The notes: generated from the letters alone by a model not told the origin. A DNA stretch of 64,000 nucleotides from Beroe forskalii (GCA_011033025.1 WFMF01000200.1:186001-250000); one strand, 5' to 3'; shown: positions 34,533 to 47,019, counted from the first letter of the stretch. Numbers and translations are program-made.

Positions 34533-35118
34533 GGGATCGTTCACATATCGTTTCTAGTTTCGTTAAGAGTTTCGTCAAGAGCCTCTTTCCGCGGTCTGAC
34601 ATTGCATGGAATATACGGTTAAGTATGTTTTGTAATAAGACTGTATTTGATATTTCTATTTCTATTTCTATCACATAATTATCTAGGGGCGGCCGGGTGT
34701 TTTCAAATGATTCCGTTTGATTAGGATACGGGGCGGGGGTTTTGGGGGTTGATTACGTAATCAAAATATCCAATTTTCGACAAAATTTTCGAAATTTTTG
34801 CCTGAATTCTCGGTAATTTTTGGCAAAATGTCCAGAAAACCGACTCGAAAGCAACATTTTTCAGAAACATATTTCAAACCTTTCCTCAATATTTTCATCA
34901 TTTTTAAATTTTCCAAAGTTGAAACCTAATCAATATTCGAGTATTTACACTGTCCATTTTCTTCATTGTCTTCTCAATCATGTTTATGTAATATTTTCCT
35001 CAAGTGGGCGGGAGGTTGGGCTTTGAATACGTTTGATTACGAGGGGGAGGGAGGTTGAAAATGGCCAAAAATTGATAACGTAATATAACGTAATATTATG
35101 TAAATGTGAACGTTCCCT
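34533..35118. mobile_element. Probable MITE with AGGGATCGTTCACAT ends
   Basis: The left end reads AGGGATCGTTCACATATCG and the right end is its near-inverse (ATGTGAACGTTCCCT). Purine-rich GGGGCGGGGG and GGGAGG blocks and GATTACGTAATC lie subterminally. The same end is seen at 7086-7114. No ORF and no clear target duplication. Confidence 0.6.
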
Positions 35119-36204
35119 TCAATTTTTTACACCGTACACGTGTTTCTATCCATGGAATGGTGCGCATTTGCTATTTTACTATGCCTGCTCAGGGACATAC
35201 CAGCCGAAAAGCTAAAATGTGTCGGAAAAGCCACAAAAGATGCTTACAATGGGTATAATAGGGGTCGGTGAGTTCGCGAAATTAATAATAATTAATAATA
35301 ATACGTAGTTAGAAATTTAGAATGGTTCAGAAAACTGAATATCCAGGCCCCTTCAAATTCTATCACTGCTAACCCATTTTGAAACTGTGCAGCTCTAAAG
35401 ATTTTATTACTAATTTCTCAATAATTCAGTAATAGCCCACTTCCTCCGATTTAGGTGTGCGATAACACAGCACATCATCAATTCGTCGTCTCATAAATTA
35501 ACATTAGATAATTATTAATTATGTTATTATTGGGGAAATTATATAATGATAATTAAGATCATTGGGGAAAATGCGTGAATTTGTAGCAATTATCAAGATA
35601 ATTGGCGATGTGGCTACTTACAGATTTCATTTATAAGCCTCAAGTTTAAACTACACTCTATGAATGTCCCGGCCTCAAGTTCACGTGAAACCTCTGACCA
35701 ATAGTTGATTGGCATAGCTGTTTGTAATCAATTCGGTTAGTGATGGTCCCCTTTTTGCACATTTGTCCCCTTTTGCCTGTTTTTAACAACATTCCAGATA
35801 CATTTTCAGAAACATATCGAGACTAGTTCAACGCTGGTTTTAGGCATACTTCTGCTTATTAGAGCCACTTTCATCCATCTAATTAAAATTGATCTAATGA
35901 GCAGAAGTGTAATACACCAGTGTAAAATAATTTGAAATTTGTTTCAAGTTGAAATTTGAAAAGGACACAAAAAGGGTGCTTATCAAGAATCAGGGGGCAA
36001 CTAGAAGGTAGCAGAGAATTAAAAAAAAGGTGTCCACGGGACATTTGATGACCCCATTTTTTCCTTTTTTGTTGTTGTCAAATAGTCAAATACTGACTTT
36101 GTACATGGGTTGTTGAATAAGAGTAGCAACTTAATTTATGATTATAACTAACATTACAATATAACTAGAAAATCAAATCATCCTTGATAATTTTATATAG
36201 GAAC
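35119..36204. other. AT-rich sequence upstream of a small gene
   Basis: No other gene recognised. A possible splice acceptor (TTTTATATAG at 36191-36200) lies directly before the ATG of the peptide gene, implying an upstream 5'-untranslated exon. Confidence 0.4.
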
Positions 36205-36435
36205 ATGATGATGAAGTTTAATATTCTTCTGCTGGTTATCACTGCTGTTATGGGAGCCAGCATGCTCGAGGGTGTAGATGACGACATGGAAAAAGTAAAC
36301 TTCAAGTTGAGAGATACTGGAGACAGTGAAGTCAAGGTAGTTAAAAGATCGTGCACAGCAAGGAGGATAGCATATTGCAAAAGCCTTGGAAAGCTTTGCA
36401 ACGAGTGGGGCGGTGGCGCAACCTGCGTTTGGTAA
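36205..36435 (+). CDS. Secreted four-cysteine peptide precursor
   Basis: 76-residue precursor with classical layout. Residues 1-18 are a signal peptide (Lys, then a FNILLLVITAV core). Residues 19-48 form an acidic pro-region ending VVKR. The predicted mature peptide is 28 residues (49-76) with four cysteines spaced C-x7-C-x6-C-x8-C, so two disulfides are possible. It is Arg/Lys-rich in the first half and GGG-containing near the C-terminal Trp. Three ATGs stand in tandem; the first is taken as start. A polyadenylation signal follows 29 bp after the stop. The layout fits antimicrobial, venom-type or signalling peptides alike; I do not recognise the family and make no functional claim. Confidence 0.75.
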   Translation: MMMKFNILLLVITAVMGASMLEGVDDDMEKVNFKLRDTGDSEVKVVKRSCTARRIAYCKSLGKLCNEWGGGATCVW

Positions 36436-36464
36436 ACTGCAGACTGCTTTTGTCAACTCTTGTG

Positions 36465-36470
36465 AATAAA
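36465..36470 (+). terminator. Polyadenylation signal of the peptide gene
   Basis: AATAAA 29 bp after the stop codon, supporting a compact transcribed gene. Confidence 0.6.
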
Positions 36471-37150
36471 ACTACTATACCATCCTATAACGTTAGATAA
36501 TGCAAAATTGCTCAGTGAAATTCCATTATTTTAATAATCTTTATTAATAATATAGAGTTTTTATTGAATTTCCCAATATGGGGGGATGTCACTGTCCCAA
36601 ATGGGACAATTGGGACAAATAAAAAAGTGGATTAAAGTAGTGATTTTTAAATTGATCCCTGTTTTTATCCTTCAAATAATTTTTGGCCGTCCCTGCCTAA
36701 AATCTATGTTAAAATCTTTCGATATTTTTGTCTCAATGTCAGCTTGATAATTTAATCAGAAATAGGACGAGTAGAGTGGTTACGAACATCTTCAATTGTA
36801 ACAATTAAAACGTCGTGTTCTTGTGATATTTCAATGAATATATCATTCATCATAGTCATACACTCTGAGAAGTCCATTGGTTAGAACACACAACTGACAC
36901 GCAACATATTCACATCACCAAGCTCCCATCCCAACCAAATCTACAAATAATTGAATTAAATTAATTTATTAGAAAATGCACTGAATATATTATACGGCAA
37001 TCTACTGTCTGCTATTATGTGAGTACAATATACATTATACAATATACACAGCAATTGGCAATGTCAAGGCACGAGCACTGTACTCAGTACACGGTGACGT
37101 AATGACGTACGTGAGCTAGTAGAGAGAGAGAGAGTTCCCGCTCAAACCCT
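36471..37150. other. Non-coding stretch
   Basis: Nothing recognised apart from a short GGGACAATTGGGAC repeat near 36600 and a GA-rich run near 37120. Confidence 0.35.
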
Positions 37151-37165
37151 ATGCTTGTCAATACG

Positions 37166-37735
37166 TCACTGCATACCGACACTCTGTTGCTCAGTGGCTC
37201 TGTGTCTTGACCTTGTCAATAGCTGGGAAAATTCTACCCCTTCAGTTGGTCTTGATATGTTGGTAAATTGAATAAGAATAACGGTACTGATTTCCAGTTT
37301 ATCATTAATTAATGTTCCATCATCGTATTCCTGAATATATAAGCTTTCTTTAATTTTTCGTTTAGACATTTTGCTTTCAAACGTTAGTATATCACAGTCC
37401 TCAAACGTAATTTGGCAACTTGGATTTGCCGCCAAGTTTTCCAACTTCGGTTATACCAGTTCCACTTGTCTTCATGTGTTCTTCAAACCGTGTTCGAAGA
37501 GCACGACAAGTCTCACCAATATACCGTCGCCCACAACTACAAGTGATCCTGTATACCAAATCATGTTTGAGGTGTTTTGGCTGTCTGTCTTTAAAACTGA
37601 ACTTATGTCATAAGTTCAGTTTTATATTACAGACTTTTTTACTAGTTACTTTCCTTAATTCAAGGCTTATAGTACTTAAAAACCTATTTTTGGTCTTTAA
37701 TGCCAATGGACTTTTTTGATCATAAATGGACTAAT
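37166..37735 (-). pseudogene. Penelope-like element C-terminus, GIY-YIG endonuclease fragment
   Basis: On the minus strand, about 37615-37450 encodes DLVYRITCSCGRRYIGETCR, then LRTRFEEHMKTSGTG. This matches the GIY-YIG nuclease of Penelope-like retroelements: VYRI in place of GIY, a C-x-C pair, YIGET, Arg and EH. A frameshift near 37440 moves the reading to the frame containing KMSKRKIKESLYIQ and ending near 37166. Upstream on the same strand (37735-37620) NRFLSTISLELRK looks like the linker. The RT domain is absent. It is a decayed 3' fragment. Confidence 0.8.
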
Positions 37736-38110
37736 TGACCCAAATTATGACCAAACTAAATCACTTGCAGTTAAATATAATAATCATTACATCAAAACTC
37801 ACATGAGAAAGTAAGCAAGGATATCTGAGATAGAGGACAGAAGTAGAAGGTTGAGTTAGTCATATCTTCCATCTGACCACCTTATAACTGCTAGCTCTGT
37901 ATCTAGCAATGGGTATCATTGTATGGCTGTCTGTTGTCTCTTGGTTCATTATCACTACATCACCCTCCTATCTTGAAATTGCCTCTTTATCTGATAATCT
38001 GATAGTGCATTATCAGGCATCCCATTATCAGGCATCCCATTACTTTAGTCATCTATAAGAGGAATGAGTGATAATTTCTACTTTATTGTGCCCCTTTATT
38101 TTAAATGAAT
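37736..38110. other. Unique AT-rich spacer
   Basis: No gene seen. It ends at an AATA microsatellite (38110-38130) that probably marks the 3' tail of the minus-strand LINE that follows. Confidence 0.4.
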
Positions 38111-41100
38111 ATAAATAAATAAATAAATATTGACAATTATAAAGCACTTCTTTTAAGCAAGCTTTTACACAGAAGTGCTAGAAACAACTCGGTCAAAAAT
38201 AATTTAATTAAAAGTTTAACTTTCCTAAAACACAAAAAGAGGTTATGAAAGACAAATATCTACTTATCTAACACAAAAGTCAAAAACAAACGATTAGAAT
38301 GATAATAAGTTAATAAAAAGCATAAAAAGTATTAAGCAACAGTAGGTCCCCATTAAGATTTTTAAAAGAGTAAGATAATTTAAGTTAATACTACTAAATT
38401 AGACTTTCCTTAATTATCAAACTATGCTATCAACAGCTTAATGTCATAATCAGATGCACCAAATACGAATGTTTTTAGTAGTGACTTGAAGGAATCAACA
38501 TCACTTGCTGACACTACATCATTAGGAAGTCTATTAGGGCCTACAATACTGAAGCTTCTGTTACCATAAAGTGAATTACACTGAGGAACAATAAGTTTAA
38601 CTGAATGTCCATGATGAGAATAAATAAATAAATCTTGAAGATATTGAGGTGCCTGACCAACAATAGACTTGTAAGATAAAAGTGCTAATTTAAAAATAAC
38701 CCTTTTCTTAACATTAAGCCAGTGCAAGTCATTCAAATCATTTTTGCAAGTGATCATGTTTATATTTGCCCATTACAGTTTTGCACATGCATTCTGAATC
38801 AGTTGTAGTTGTGAGAGTAACTTCTCAGAAATTCCCTAGATATAGATTATTACAATAATCAAGACAGGACACAACAAGGGAGTTCACAACAATCTTTAAT
38901 TGGTCTTTATTCAAAAGAAATCGGATCTTATTAATATTCCGTATTGTTCTGAAGGACTTTTTCTTGAGATCTGTGACTTGTTTGTTGAGGGTTAATCCTG
39001 AGTCAAACATAACACCCAAGTTTCTGAAATTTGGCACAAATCTTATGGTTACACCAGATGGAAGATTAAGACCGCCAATACTTATTTCATTTAAAGTCTT
39101 CTTATTGCCAAGAATTGATATTTGAGTCTTGGAGCCATTTAGCTGTAAATAGTACTGATCCATCCAACATTGTATTTTTCAAGGCATCTCTGAAGTTCAT
39201 AGACAAGTACAACACTTTGTGATGATGACTTAAAAGACAACATAATTTGATGGTCATCAGCATAGCCCTCAATACAAAATCCAAGCTTCTTAACGAATCT
39301 GTATATAGATCTGATGTATATGTTGAAAAAGTACAGGCCCCAGTACAGACCCCCTGTGGGACACCAAACTTGATGATGACCTCATCTGAAACTGTGTCTC
39401 CTACACGTATCCTCTGAGTTCTGCCAGTGAGGAAGCTTCTGAACCATAAGAGTACTGTGCCTCTCAAACCAATTTCATTCTTCAATATGTTCAACAACAG
39501 TCCATGATCCACGGTATCAAATGCTGCCGACAAATCAAGCATCACATCATCACTGTGCAACTTTTTCATCACTAGCCACTAACAAATCATTCCAAATCCT
39601 GATAAGCAGAGTCTCAGTGCTGTGATGTTTCTTATATGCAGATTGCTGTGGACAGTTAAGATCATTTACACTTAAATGCTCATTTAATCGTCGTAATACA
39701 ACCCTTTCTATGAGTTTACCCAGAAAGGTCAGGTTAGAAACAGGTCTGAAATTCTTGAAATTGTTGGGATCAGAAGACTCATCTTTTAAAAGAGGTATGA
39801 CATCTGCCCTTTTAACACCATCCATGTCACCAGTCAATAAAGATATATTGACCAAATGCACCAGAACAGGAAGAATAAGGTCAATGTTTTCCTTAAAGAG
39901 AGAGTATGGTAACAGATCATCAGGGGCACATTTGAGTCCACTTTCATCTATGATATCCTTTACCTCTTCAAGAGTAATTGTTGGTTTGAACTCATGCAAG
40001 AGTTTCATCTGAGGTATTTCATCACTAGCCATGGGAACTCTACTAGTTTCCATACCTGACCTTATCTTATCAATCTTTTCTTGAAAGAAGGCATTGAATC
40101 TTTGAGCCAGCTCAAAAAGGTTTCCAGTTATGTTGGGCAGAGGTTTGGCTTGGTTTCTATCAAGTTCTTTATTCACTAACTTATAAAGAGTCTTCGGGTT
40201 ACCATCCGCCTTTTTGATCATATTAGAGAAGTATGCTTTTTTCTTCACATTTGCCATTTCAGTGCATTCCTGACAGAGATCTTTAAACAATATCAAGTTG
40301 GATAATGATTTAGACTTTTTTCTCTCTGCTCTTCTTCTCAATTTTCTGAGTTGTCTATATTCAGCATCAAACCAAGGAGCTTGGTTGACCATGGAAATGT
40401 TCTTACTGATAAAAGGAGCATGGTAATCTAACAAATCTCTTGTGCTTTTGAAGAGGTACACCACAGAATCACCGAATCTGCCACCAAAACTAGACACACA
40501 GTTATCAAGAATGGTTTTGAATGAGTCTTTGAATTGTTCCTGGTCAATGTTTTTGGTTTTCCTGTAAGAAATAGTCTTCATGTATTTGTTTTCATAGGTG
40601 ATACCAAAAACACAATAGACTGGATAATGATCGGACATCAGAACATTCTCAACATCAACTGTAATGTCTGTGCATTGCAACTGGTCATGCAATGAAAATA
40701 TGAAAATCGGGTCCAAGGAACAGCCTGAGATATGAGTAGGCTCAAAGATATACCTTTTCATCCCACAGGATTCTAGGGTTTGTAATGCTTGCTGATGAAG
40801 TTTGTTTTCTAAGCTATCCAAGTGGAGATTCAAATCACCAGCAAGAACTAGACTATCACATTTCAGCAATAAGTCTGAGATCAGGCGATCCAACTCACTG
40901 TTGAATAAGGTACACATGTTTCCAGGTCTATAGACAACAAGAAATATGATTTTAGTCCCATTCTGTGTCTTAATAAGAGAGGCTGCAGTGTACTCAAAGG
41001 AATTTGCATGTAAGAAGCAAGGGATGGGTGTAAAGGACAATGAAGACTTATAAATAAGGGCTGTTCCACCACCAGCCTGATTCTTCCTGTATTCATGAAG

Positions 41101-41265
41101 AATTGTGTAGCCATAGCTCTTAATTGTTGCAGTAGTGGGAGAAGTCTTATCTTTAAGCCAAGTTTCACAAAAAGCAGCAACATCGACATGACGATCATTC
41201 ATTTCCATCATGACTTTATCGATTTTGTTAACAATAGATCTAGGGTTGAAGAGCATGAAGTTCAA
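38111..41265 (-). pseudogene. LINE ORF2: AP endonuclease plus reverse transcriptase
   Basis: Read from 41265 downward. The endonuclease domain shows NPRSIVNKID, FCETWLKD, GGTALIYK, VYRPGN, AGDLNLHLDS and MSDHYPVYC, the usual EEP/APE landmarks. The RT starts with NFRPVSNLTFLGKLIERVV and QSAYKKHHSTETLL. A frameshift near 39570 precedes DLSAAFDTVDH and FGVPQG, and the catalytic motif C region (near 39270) falls at another frameshift. Further pieces are 39163-38825 (LNGSKTQ, NLGVMFDS) and 38757-38422 (LHWLNVKKRVIFK). It ends in a 3' tail with an ATTT microsatellite near 38110. Resembles CR1/L2-type LINEs. At least three frameshifts make it inactive. Confidence 0.85.
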
Positions 41266-41269
41266 ACCA

Positions 41270-41615
41270 TCAACAGATTTTCCATTGAAATTGGGTCCAA
41301 CTACTTTCTTTGATAAAAGGGATTGATTTCTTTAGTTTTGTTTGACTTTCAACAAGTTGAGGACAACTAGGATCATTGGCAGTATGCTTATGATCTGCAA
41401 TACCAACATGAATACAGTTTACACATGATGCTGCTAGTGGGTCAACTTTCACAGAGCAATTCCTTGTTTCATGAGTACCTGCACAATGACCACATGTTGC
41501 TGCACTTTTACAGTTTTCGCTGTGATGCCCAAATTTCTGACAGTTGAAGCACCTCAAGATATAGAAACTATCATAAATCTTACATACAGGTTTAATACAG
41601 TCAAAATTGGATTTA
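41270..41615 (-). pseudogene. LINE ORF1 C-terminus with zinc knuckles
   Basis: Encodes CFNCQKFGHHSENC, a CX2CX4HX4C knuckle, then CGHCAGTHETRNC and a third Cys/His cluster (CVNC...H), ending a few bases before the first ORF2 Met. These are nucleic-acid-binding knuckles of LINE ORF1 or gag-like proteins. It is cut off from the N-terminal part (44078-45271) by a 2.5-kb foldback insertion. Confidence 0.8.
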
Positions 41616-44077
41616 AAAGTGGACAAATTCTACACCAAGCGATTTTGCATGGATTCTATAGTTTTTGCATGAAAAAATCTAACAACTTTCACCTCTCCGG
41701 AGTGTGGAAAGTGCCGAAAATCGATTTTAGCTGAGGCGCAGCCGACTGATATGTAAAAATCGTATCTCGGCTCAGGAAGGTCGTAGAGACTTCATCTTGG
41801 GCGGGAAAATGTGCGCAATGAGCATGTTTTTATACAATTGTCAACAGAAATATGCCTTAAAATGCTCAGGAACGAAGTTACAGGCGAAAAAACTGATTTT
41901 TGGGCAGGCGCAAGACCTGATTAAGGCGAATTTTGTATCTCAGTACAGGAAGGTCGTAGAGACTTCATCTTGGGCGGGAAAATGTGCGCAATGTTATGTT
42001 TATATACAATTGTTGACAAAAATATGCCCTAAAATGCTAAGGAACGGAGTAACGGGCGAAAAACTGTTTTTTGGGCCAGCATAAAGACCTGATTTAGGCA
42101 AATTTTGTATCTCAGTCCAGGAAGGTCGTAGAGACTTCATCTGGGCGGAAAATGTGCGCAATGGCCATGTTTATACACAATTGTTCACAAAAAATATGCC
42201 TTAAATGCTAAGGAACGGAGTAACGGGCGAAAAACTGATTTTTTGGGCCAACACAAGACCTGCATAAGGCGAATTTTGTATCTCAGTCCAGAAAGGTCGT
42301 AGAGACTTCATCTTGTGCGGAAAATCTGCGCAATGGCCATGTTTACATACAATTGTTCACAAAAATATGCCCTAAAATGCTAAGGAGGCAGATAGCGGGC
42401 GAAAAACTGATTTTTGGCAGCTAACAGGCCTGATGTAGAAGATTTTTTCTATCTTGGTCCAGACATTTATTCAGTCCTGTATGGTCTTAGTCTTAGTAAA
42501 ACGGCCAGGTCGGTTTAATCGGCCAGGTCGGTGGCAGCCATGCTGAGCATGGAGACTATCCCTAATACGCTAGGCTAAGGGTGTGAACTCCTGGGTGGTT
42601 TTTTAGGCCACCCTACTGCCAGGGATATCCTCAGCTGAGAGCAGCCAGCCGTTCCTGGACCCCTCTGGACCGGCGGGCTGCCAACGCCCGTGGCAACAAT
42701 CAGACTGCAAAGCAAGACAAGGCTTGCCTGCAGATTATGTCAGAGATCTGCCAAAGGCGCTATGACGCACCACCTCTCTTTGTCTAGATGATTCACTGGG
42801 AGGTCTGACCCAGCCAGACTGTGTAAATATTATTCCCACCGATTGGGATTTAACTGGGCTCAATGGGCAAAGCCCAGTCCTTTATGAATTTATGGTGGTT
42901 AATCGTTACCTTGTTTTAGACACATTTCTGTACTCTCTTCCTACTTCCTGAGTTGACCATTCCAATTATTTTCTGCTCAGCCGGAAGTCTCTATGGGTGT
43001 ACGAAATTTCATGTCAGGATACTTCATCTCCCTGTCCTGACCCTAAACATCACCCTATAACCTTACCCCGAATCCTAACTCTTACCCATGCCATACGCTA
43101 ACCATTACCCTAACCCAGATCCTTACCTTTGCTAGGGGTTGAAATATTACAAGATAAAGTGCCGTGAGATGAAATGTCATGAGATCAAATGTCCGTTACC
43201 CGTCTCTTTTACTGGACAGTGATTATATGAAAATCGTCTCAAACCATCGCCAAATTTCATTTTTCGCCTATAACTTTCTTCCTGAGAATTTCAGGGCACA
43301 TGTTTATCCTTTTACTCTTTTATCAGCAAGTCGTACAGAATAAACATGGCCATTGCGCACATTTTCCGCCCAAGATGAACTCTCTACAACCTTCCTGGAC
43401 TGAGATACAAAATTGGCCTAAATCAGGTCTTGTGTTGGCCAAAAAATCAGTTTTTCGCCCGTTACTCCGTTCCTCAGCATTTAAGGGCATATTTCCGTGA
43501 ACAATTGTATATAAACATGGCCATTGCGCACATTTTCCGCCCAAGATGAAGTCTCTACGACCTTCCTGGATGGAGATACAAAATTCGCCTAAATCAGGTC
43601 TTGCGTTGGCCCAAAAAATCAGTTTTTCGCCCGTTACTCCGTTCCTTAGCATTTAAGGGCATATTTTTGTCAACAATTGTATATAAACATGGCCATTGCG
43701 CACATTTTCCGCCCATGATGAAGTCTCTACGACCTTCCAGGACTGAGATACAAAATTCGCCTTATGCAGGTCTTGCGCCTGCCCAAAAAATCTGTTTTTC
43801 GCCTGTAACTCCGTTCCTGAGCATTTTAGGGCATATTTCTGTTGACAATTGTATATAAACATGCTCATTGCGCACATTTTCGCCCAAGATGAAGTCTCTA
43901 CGACCTTCCTGAGCCGAGATACGATTTTTTACATATCAGTCGGCTGCGCCTCAGCTAAAAATCGATTTTTCGGCACTTTCCACACTCCGGAGAGGTGTGG
44001 AAAGTTGTTAGATCGATTTTCATGCAAAAACTATAGAATCCATGCAAAATCGCTTGGTGTAGAATTTGTCCACTTTT
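41616..44077. mobile_element. Foldback element with 170-bp subterminal tandem repeats
   Basis: Long inverted repeats begin AAAGTGGACAAATTCTACAC and run more than 250 bp, including CTCCGGAGTGTGGAAAGT. Each arm continues into three or four tandem units of about 170 bp (TCGTAGAGACTTCATC, GAAAATGTGCGCAATG, CAATTGT), mirrored between 41780-42430 and 43320-43900. The flanks suggest a TA target, though one arm has an extra A/T. The centre (42430-43300) is unique except for the repeat shared with 18760-18900 and a degenerate telomere-like CCCTAACC stretch at 43020-43140. Confidence 0.8.
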
Positions 44078-45271
44078 TACCCCTTTTTGAGGCAGATTTG
44101 ACTGTATTAGTTGAGATCCAACATAAACCTTATCTGACTGTTTAGATAAGATTGATCTTATCACATTACTGACTCTGATAAATGCCTTGTAATGAGATGG
44201 TTTTGATCTGAGGGGAACAATTGCCACAATATCAAACTTTTTATCCTCATCTGAAACATCAGAATCAAACAGAGCCTTGATCCCTGAGTTCTGTCTCTGA
44301 ATCATATCAGCAAGTTCTTTCTTCTCATATTGTCTCACTAAACCTACTACTGTGATTGTAGGAGTCTTAGAAGAGACTTGCTCAACTGAGTGTTGAGGAA
44401 GTTGTTCAGCAAGTTTGGTTTTCAGAGTCGTTGCATCAGCCCGAGACTGTAGTATGACAGCAGTATCACCTGATTTCTTTAGCTCAAAAGTGTTCCAGAA
44501 CCCTAGACCATCATCAATACAAGCCTTTTCAAGTTTGGACTGATCCACTGTGTTACCATTTTCATCCCTCTTTATGACCATCATGTGTCTGAGATGATCA
44601 ACCCTCTGCTTATTGTTCCAAGGATTTTGAGCTTTATCTGATAATGGAGCCTGTTTCTGTATTTCAGAAGATTGAGGCCGGGCAATTCCAGTCAGCAATG
44701 ACTTCATCTCGGCCAACTCATCCTTGAAATCAGATTGCATGGCATCCATTTTCTTCTCAAGTATATCAACTCGGTCATTCTGAGACACGGTTGCAATCTT
44801 CTCTTTCTCAGTCATACAATGGTTACACAAGAAGAAAAAGCATCCAAATTTCCTTTCATATCCCCGAGTTTTATTAACAGCTGGCAAAAGATGATTAGTA
44901 AATACAGATGTTGCTGCCACACAACTTGCTTCATCACTACACCCAATAGCATGGAAATTATTTTTACAACTCCAGCACTGAATGGCATGGGTTGAAATGT
45001 CTATAGCACACTTACATGTATTACAATTTCCATCCACTATTATGTTGGGAGCAGTAATCTCTGTGGAAATATCTGAAGAGGATGCTGTAGCTGAAGATGC
45101 TGAAGCTGTTGAGTCAGACTTTGTAACCACTACTTGCATTGGTTTAGAAACCAGGACATTATTGACATCGACCTGTAACAATGCTGAGGACTCATCAACC
45201 CCCACCTTTGCTCCTTTACTCTGACTCATTGCACCCTTTATATTGCAAAAGGAAACACAGCAAGTTGTCAA
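44078..45271 (-). pseudogene. LINE ORF1 N-terminal part with PHD-like zinc finger
   Basis: Reads from 45271 down to about 44078. Near residues 80-165 there is a Cys/His cluster (CNTCKCAID, CWSCKNNFHAIGC and CNHC) of PHD-like type, known from ORF1 of CR1/L2 LINEs. A short coiled-coil (VDILEKKMDAMQSDFKDELA) follows, then a basic nucleic-acid-binding region with ITVVGLVRQYEKKELADMI. It ends at QSNLPQKG, where the foldback sits. The ORF itself is open; whether the frame matched the other half across the insertion is uncertain by one base. Confidence 0.8.
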
Positions 45272-45769
45272 GTGAAGGTGGACTCAGGATGTGGATTTCA
45301 GGGTCCTCAGTTAGTTAATTTAATATGTGTTGTGTTGTAAGTTTAAAACTGAATAAATTGAAGCATTTATTACTTGCTTAGACACTGTCAAATAGATATC
45401 TAGGAGGGAACTACTTTAGCTATTTAAGTGTGACTAAAACTGAACTTGAAAGACTCAGATAGCAAAAGTGTTTAAAGTCAAAAATGCATGCAACAACAAG
45501 AATTTCACCTGCCAGCACAATTCTTGTTGTCCATTGTTCCTGTATGCAGGCACTTAATTTCCCTCCCCTATTATCTCTGAAAGAAAATATGATGAAATCA
45601 CAAATAACAGATGAATAACAGCTAATTAAAATTCCTTGCACCATATATGCATAACTTTGTGGAGGCACATAGGTTTCAAGTGTGATTATCAGTTCAAGAA
45701 AGCCACACATGTTTCCTTATTTGTTGCATAATGATCTGAGATTTTGCGCCAAACTTTTATTTTATTGTC
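45272..45769. other. Probable LINE 5' untranslated region
   Basis: No ORF supported. It lies directly upstream of the ORF1 start on the minus strand. Confidence 0.4.
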
Positions 45770-46004
45770 AGGTGCATGTAATGTTCGTCGGTTGATCGAA
45801 TGGAGTTGGTCGATCGATCGACTTCATTTGATCGACTGATGTGTTTTTAATAGAAAATCTTTAAGCTAGTAGGGAAACAACTAAATATTGCTCATTTAAA
45901 CACGATTCAAGTCAACAGGGAGCATTAAAACACTTCATTTGTTCAAATGGAGTTGATTGATCGACCAATTCCATTCAATCGACCAACGAACGTTACAGGC
46001 GCCT
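45770..46004. mobile_element. Short MITE with GATCGA-rich inverted repeats
   Basis: Ends are AGGTGCATGTAATGTTCGT and the inverse of AGGCGCCTGTAACGTTCGT, followed by inverted GGAGTTGGTCGATC and GGAATTGGTCGATC. About 235 bp with a unique AT-rich centre. The target duplication is unclear. Confidence 0.75.
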
Positions 46005-46480
46005 TACGTTTGCAGTTTTGGACTCCTGTGCACGCATTGGCCTGCTTCTTTGATATGCATAAATTAATGGTTTGTGTTTTTCTCTGACTCCAAGAACAGA
46101 GGGATATTTTTGCGACTGATATTATAAAGGAGCAATCTGGGCACCTTCCAGAAATTACAGTAGTTCTATTGTAAATCTGTACCTCATATACACAAATCCT
46201 ATTTCTAACCTTCCCAACCACAATCTCTGCCAACCCTCTTCAATGCCTTCTTGTAAAACAAAAAAGCGTTGGGGCGGGACTTGCTGGGAACCCTCCACCA
46301 AGTCCCCATCCCCCATTTTAATGTTTGAGTGTGTGTTGCTTTCTGATTTTCAGAGTGCTGATTTGTTGTGTGATTGAACCCTGAACTGTGGCAATCAGGC
46401 TGCACTGTACTGCAAACTCATGGCTTACAGCCATCTCAATGTCTATGTGGTTTTGTATGATTATTATTGTACTTATTATA
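46005..46480. other. Unique sequence before a pentanucleotide repeat
   Basis: No gene or repeat recognised. Confidence 0.3.
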
Positions 46481-47015
46481 TTTCATTTCATTTCATTTCA
46501 TTTCATTTCCTTTCCTTTCCTTTCCTTTCCTTTCCTTTCCTTTCCTTTCCTTTCCTTTCCTTTCCTTTCCTTTCCTTTCCTTTCCTTTCCTTTCCTTTCC
46601 TTTCATTTCATTTCATTTCATTTCATTTCATTTCATTTCATTTCATTTCATTTCATTTCATTTCATTTCATTTCATTTCATTTCATTTCATTTCATTTCA
46701 TTTCATTTCATTTCATTTCATTTCATTTCATTTCATTTCATTTCATTTCATTTCATTTCATTTCATTTCATTTCATTTCATTTCATTTCATTTCATTTCA
46801 TTTCATTTCATTTCATTTCATTTCATTTCATTTCATTTCATTTCATTTCATTTCATTTCATTTCATTTCATTTCATTTCATTTCATTTCATTTCATTTCA
46901 TTTCATTTCATTTCATTTCATTTCATTTCATTTCATTTCATTTCATTTCATTTCATTTCATTTCATTTCATTTCATTTCATTTCATTTCATTTCATTTCA
47001 TTTCATTTATATTTC
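46481..47015 (+). repeat. Long TTTCA/TTTCC pentanucleotide microsatellite
   Basis: A few TTTCA units, then about 19 TTTCC units (about 46507-46600), then roughly 80 almost perfect TTTCA units to about 47008. Open in all three forward frames but not coding. It ends directly at retrotransposon coding sequence. Confidence 0.95.
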
Positions 47016-47019
47016 ATTT

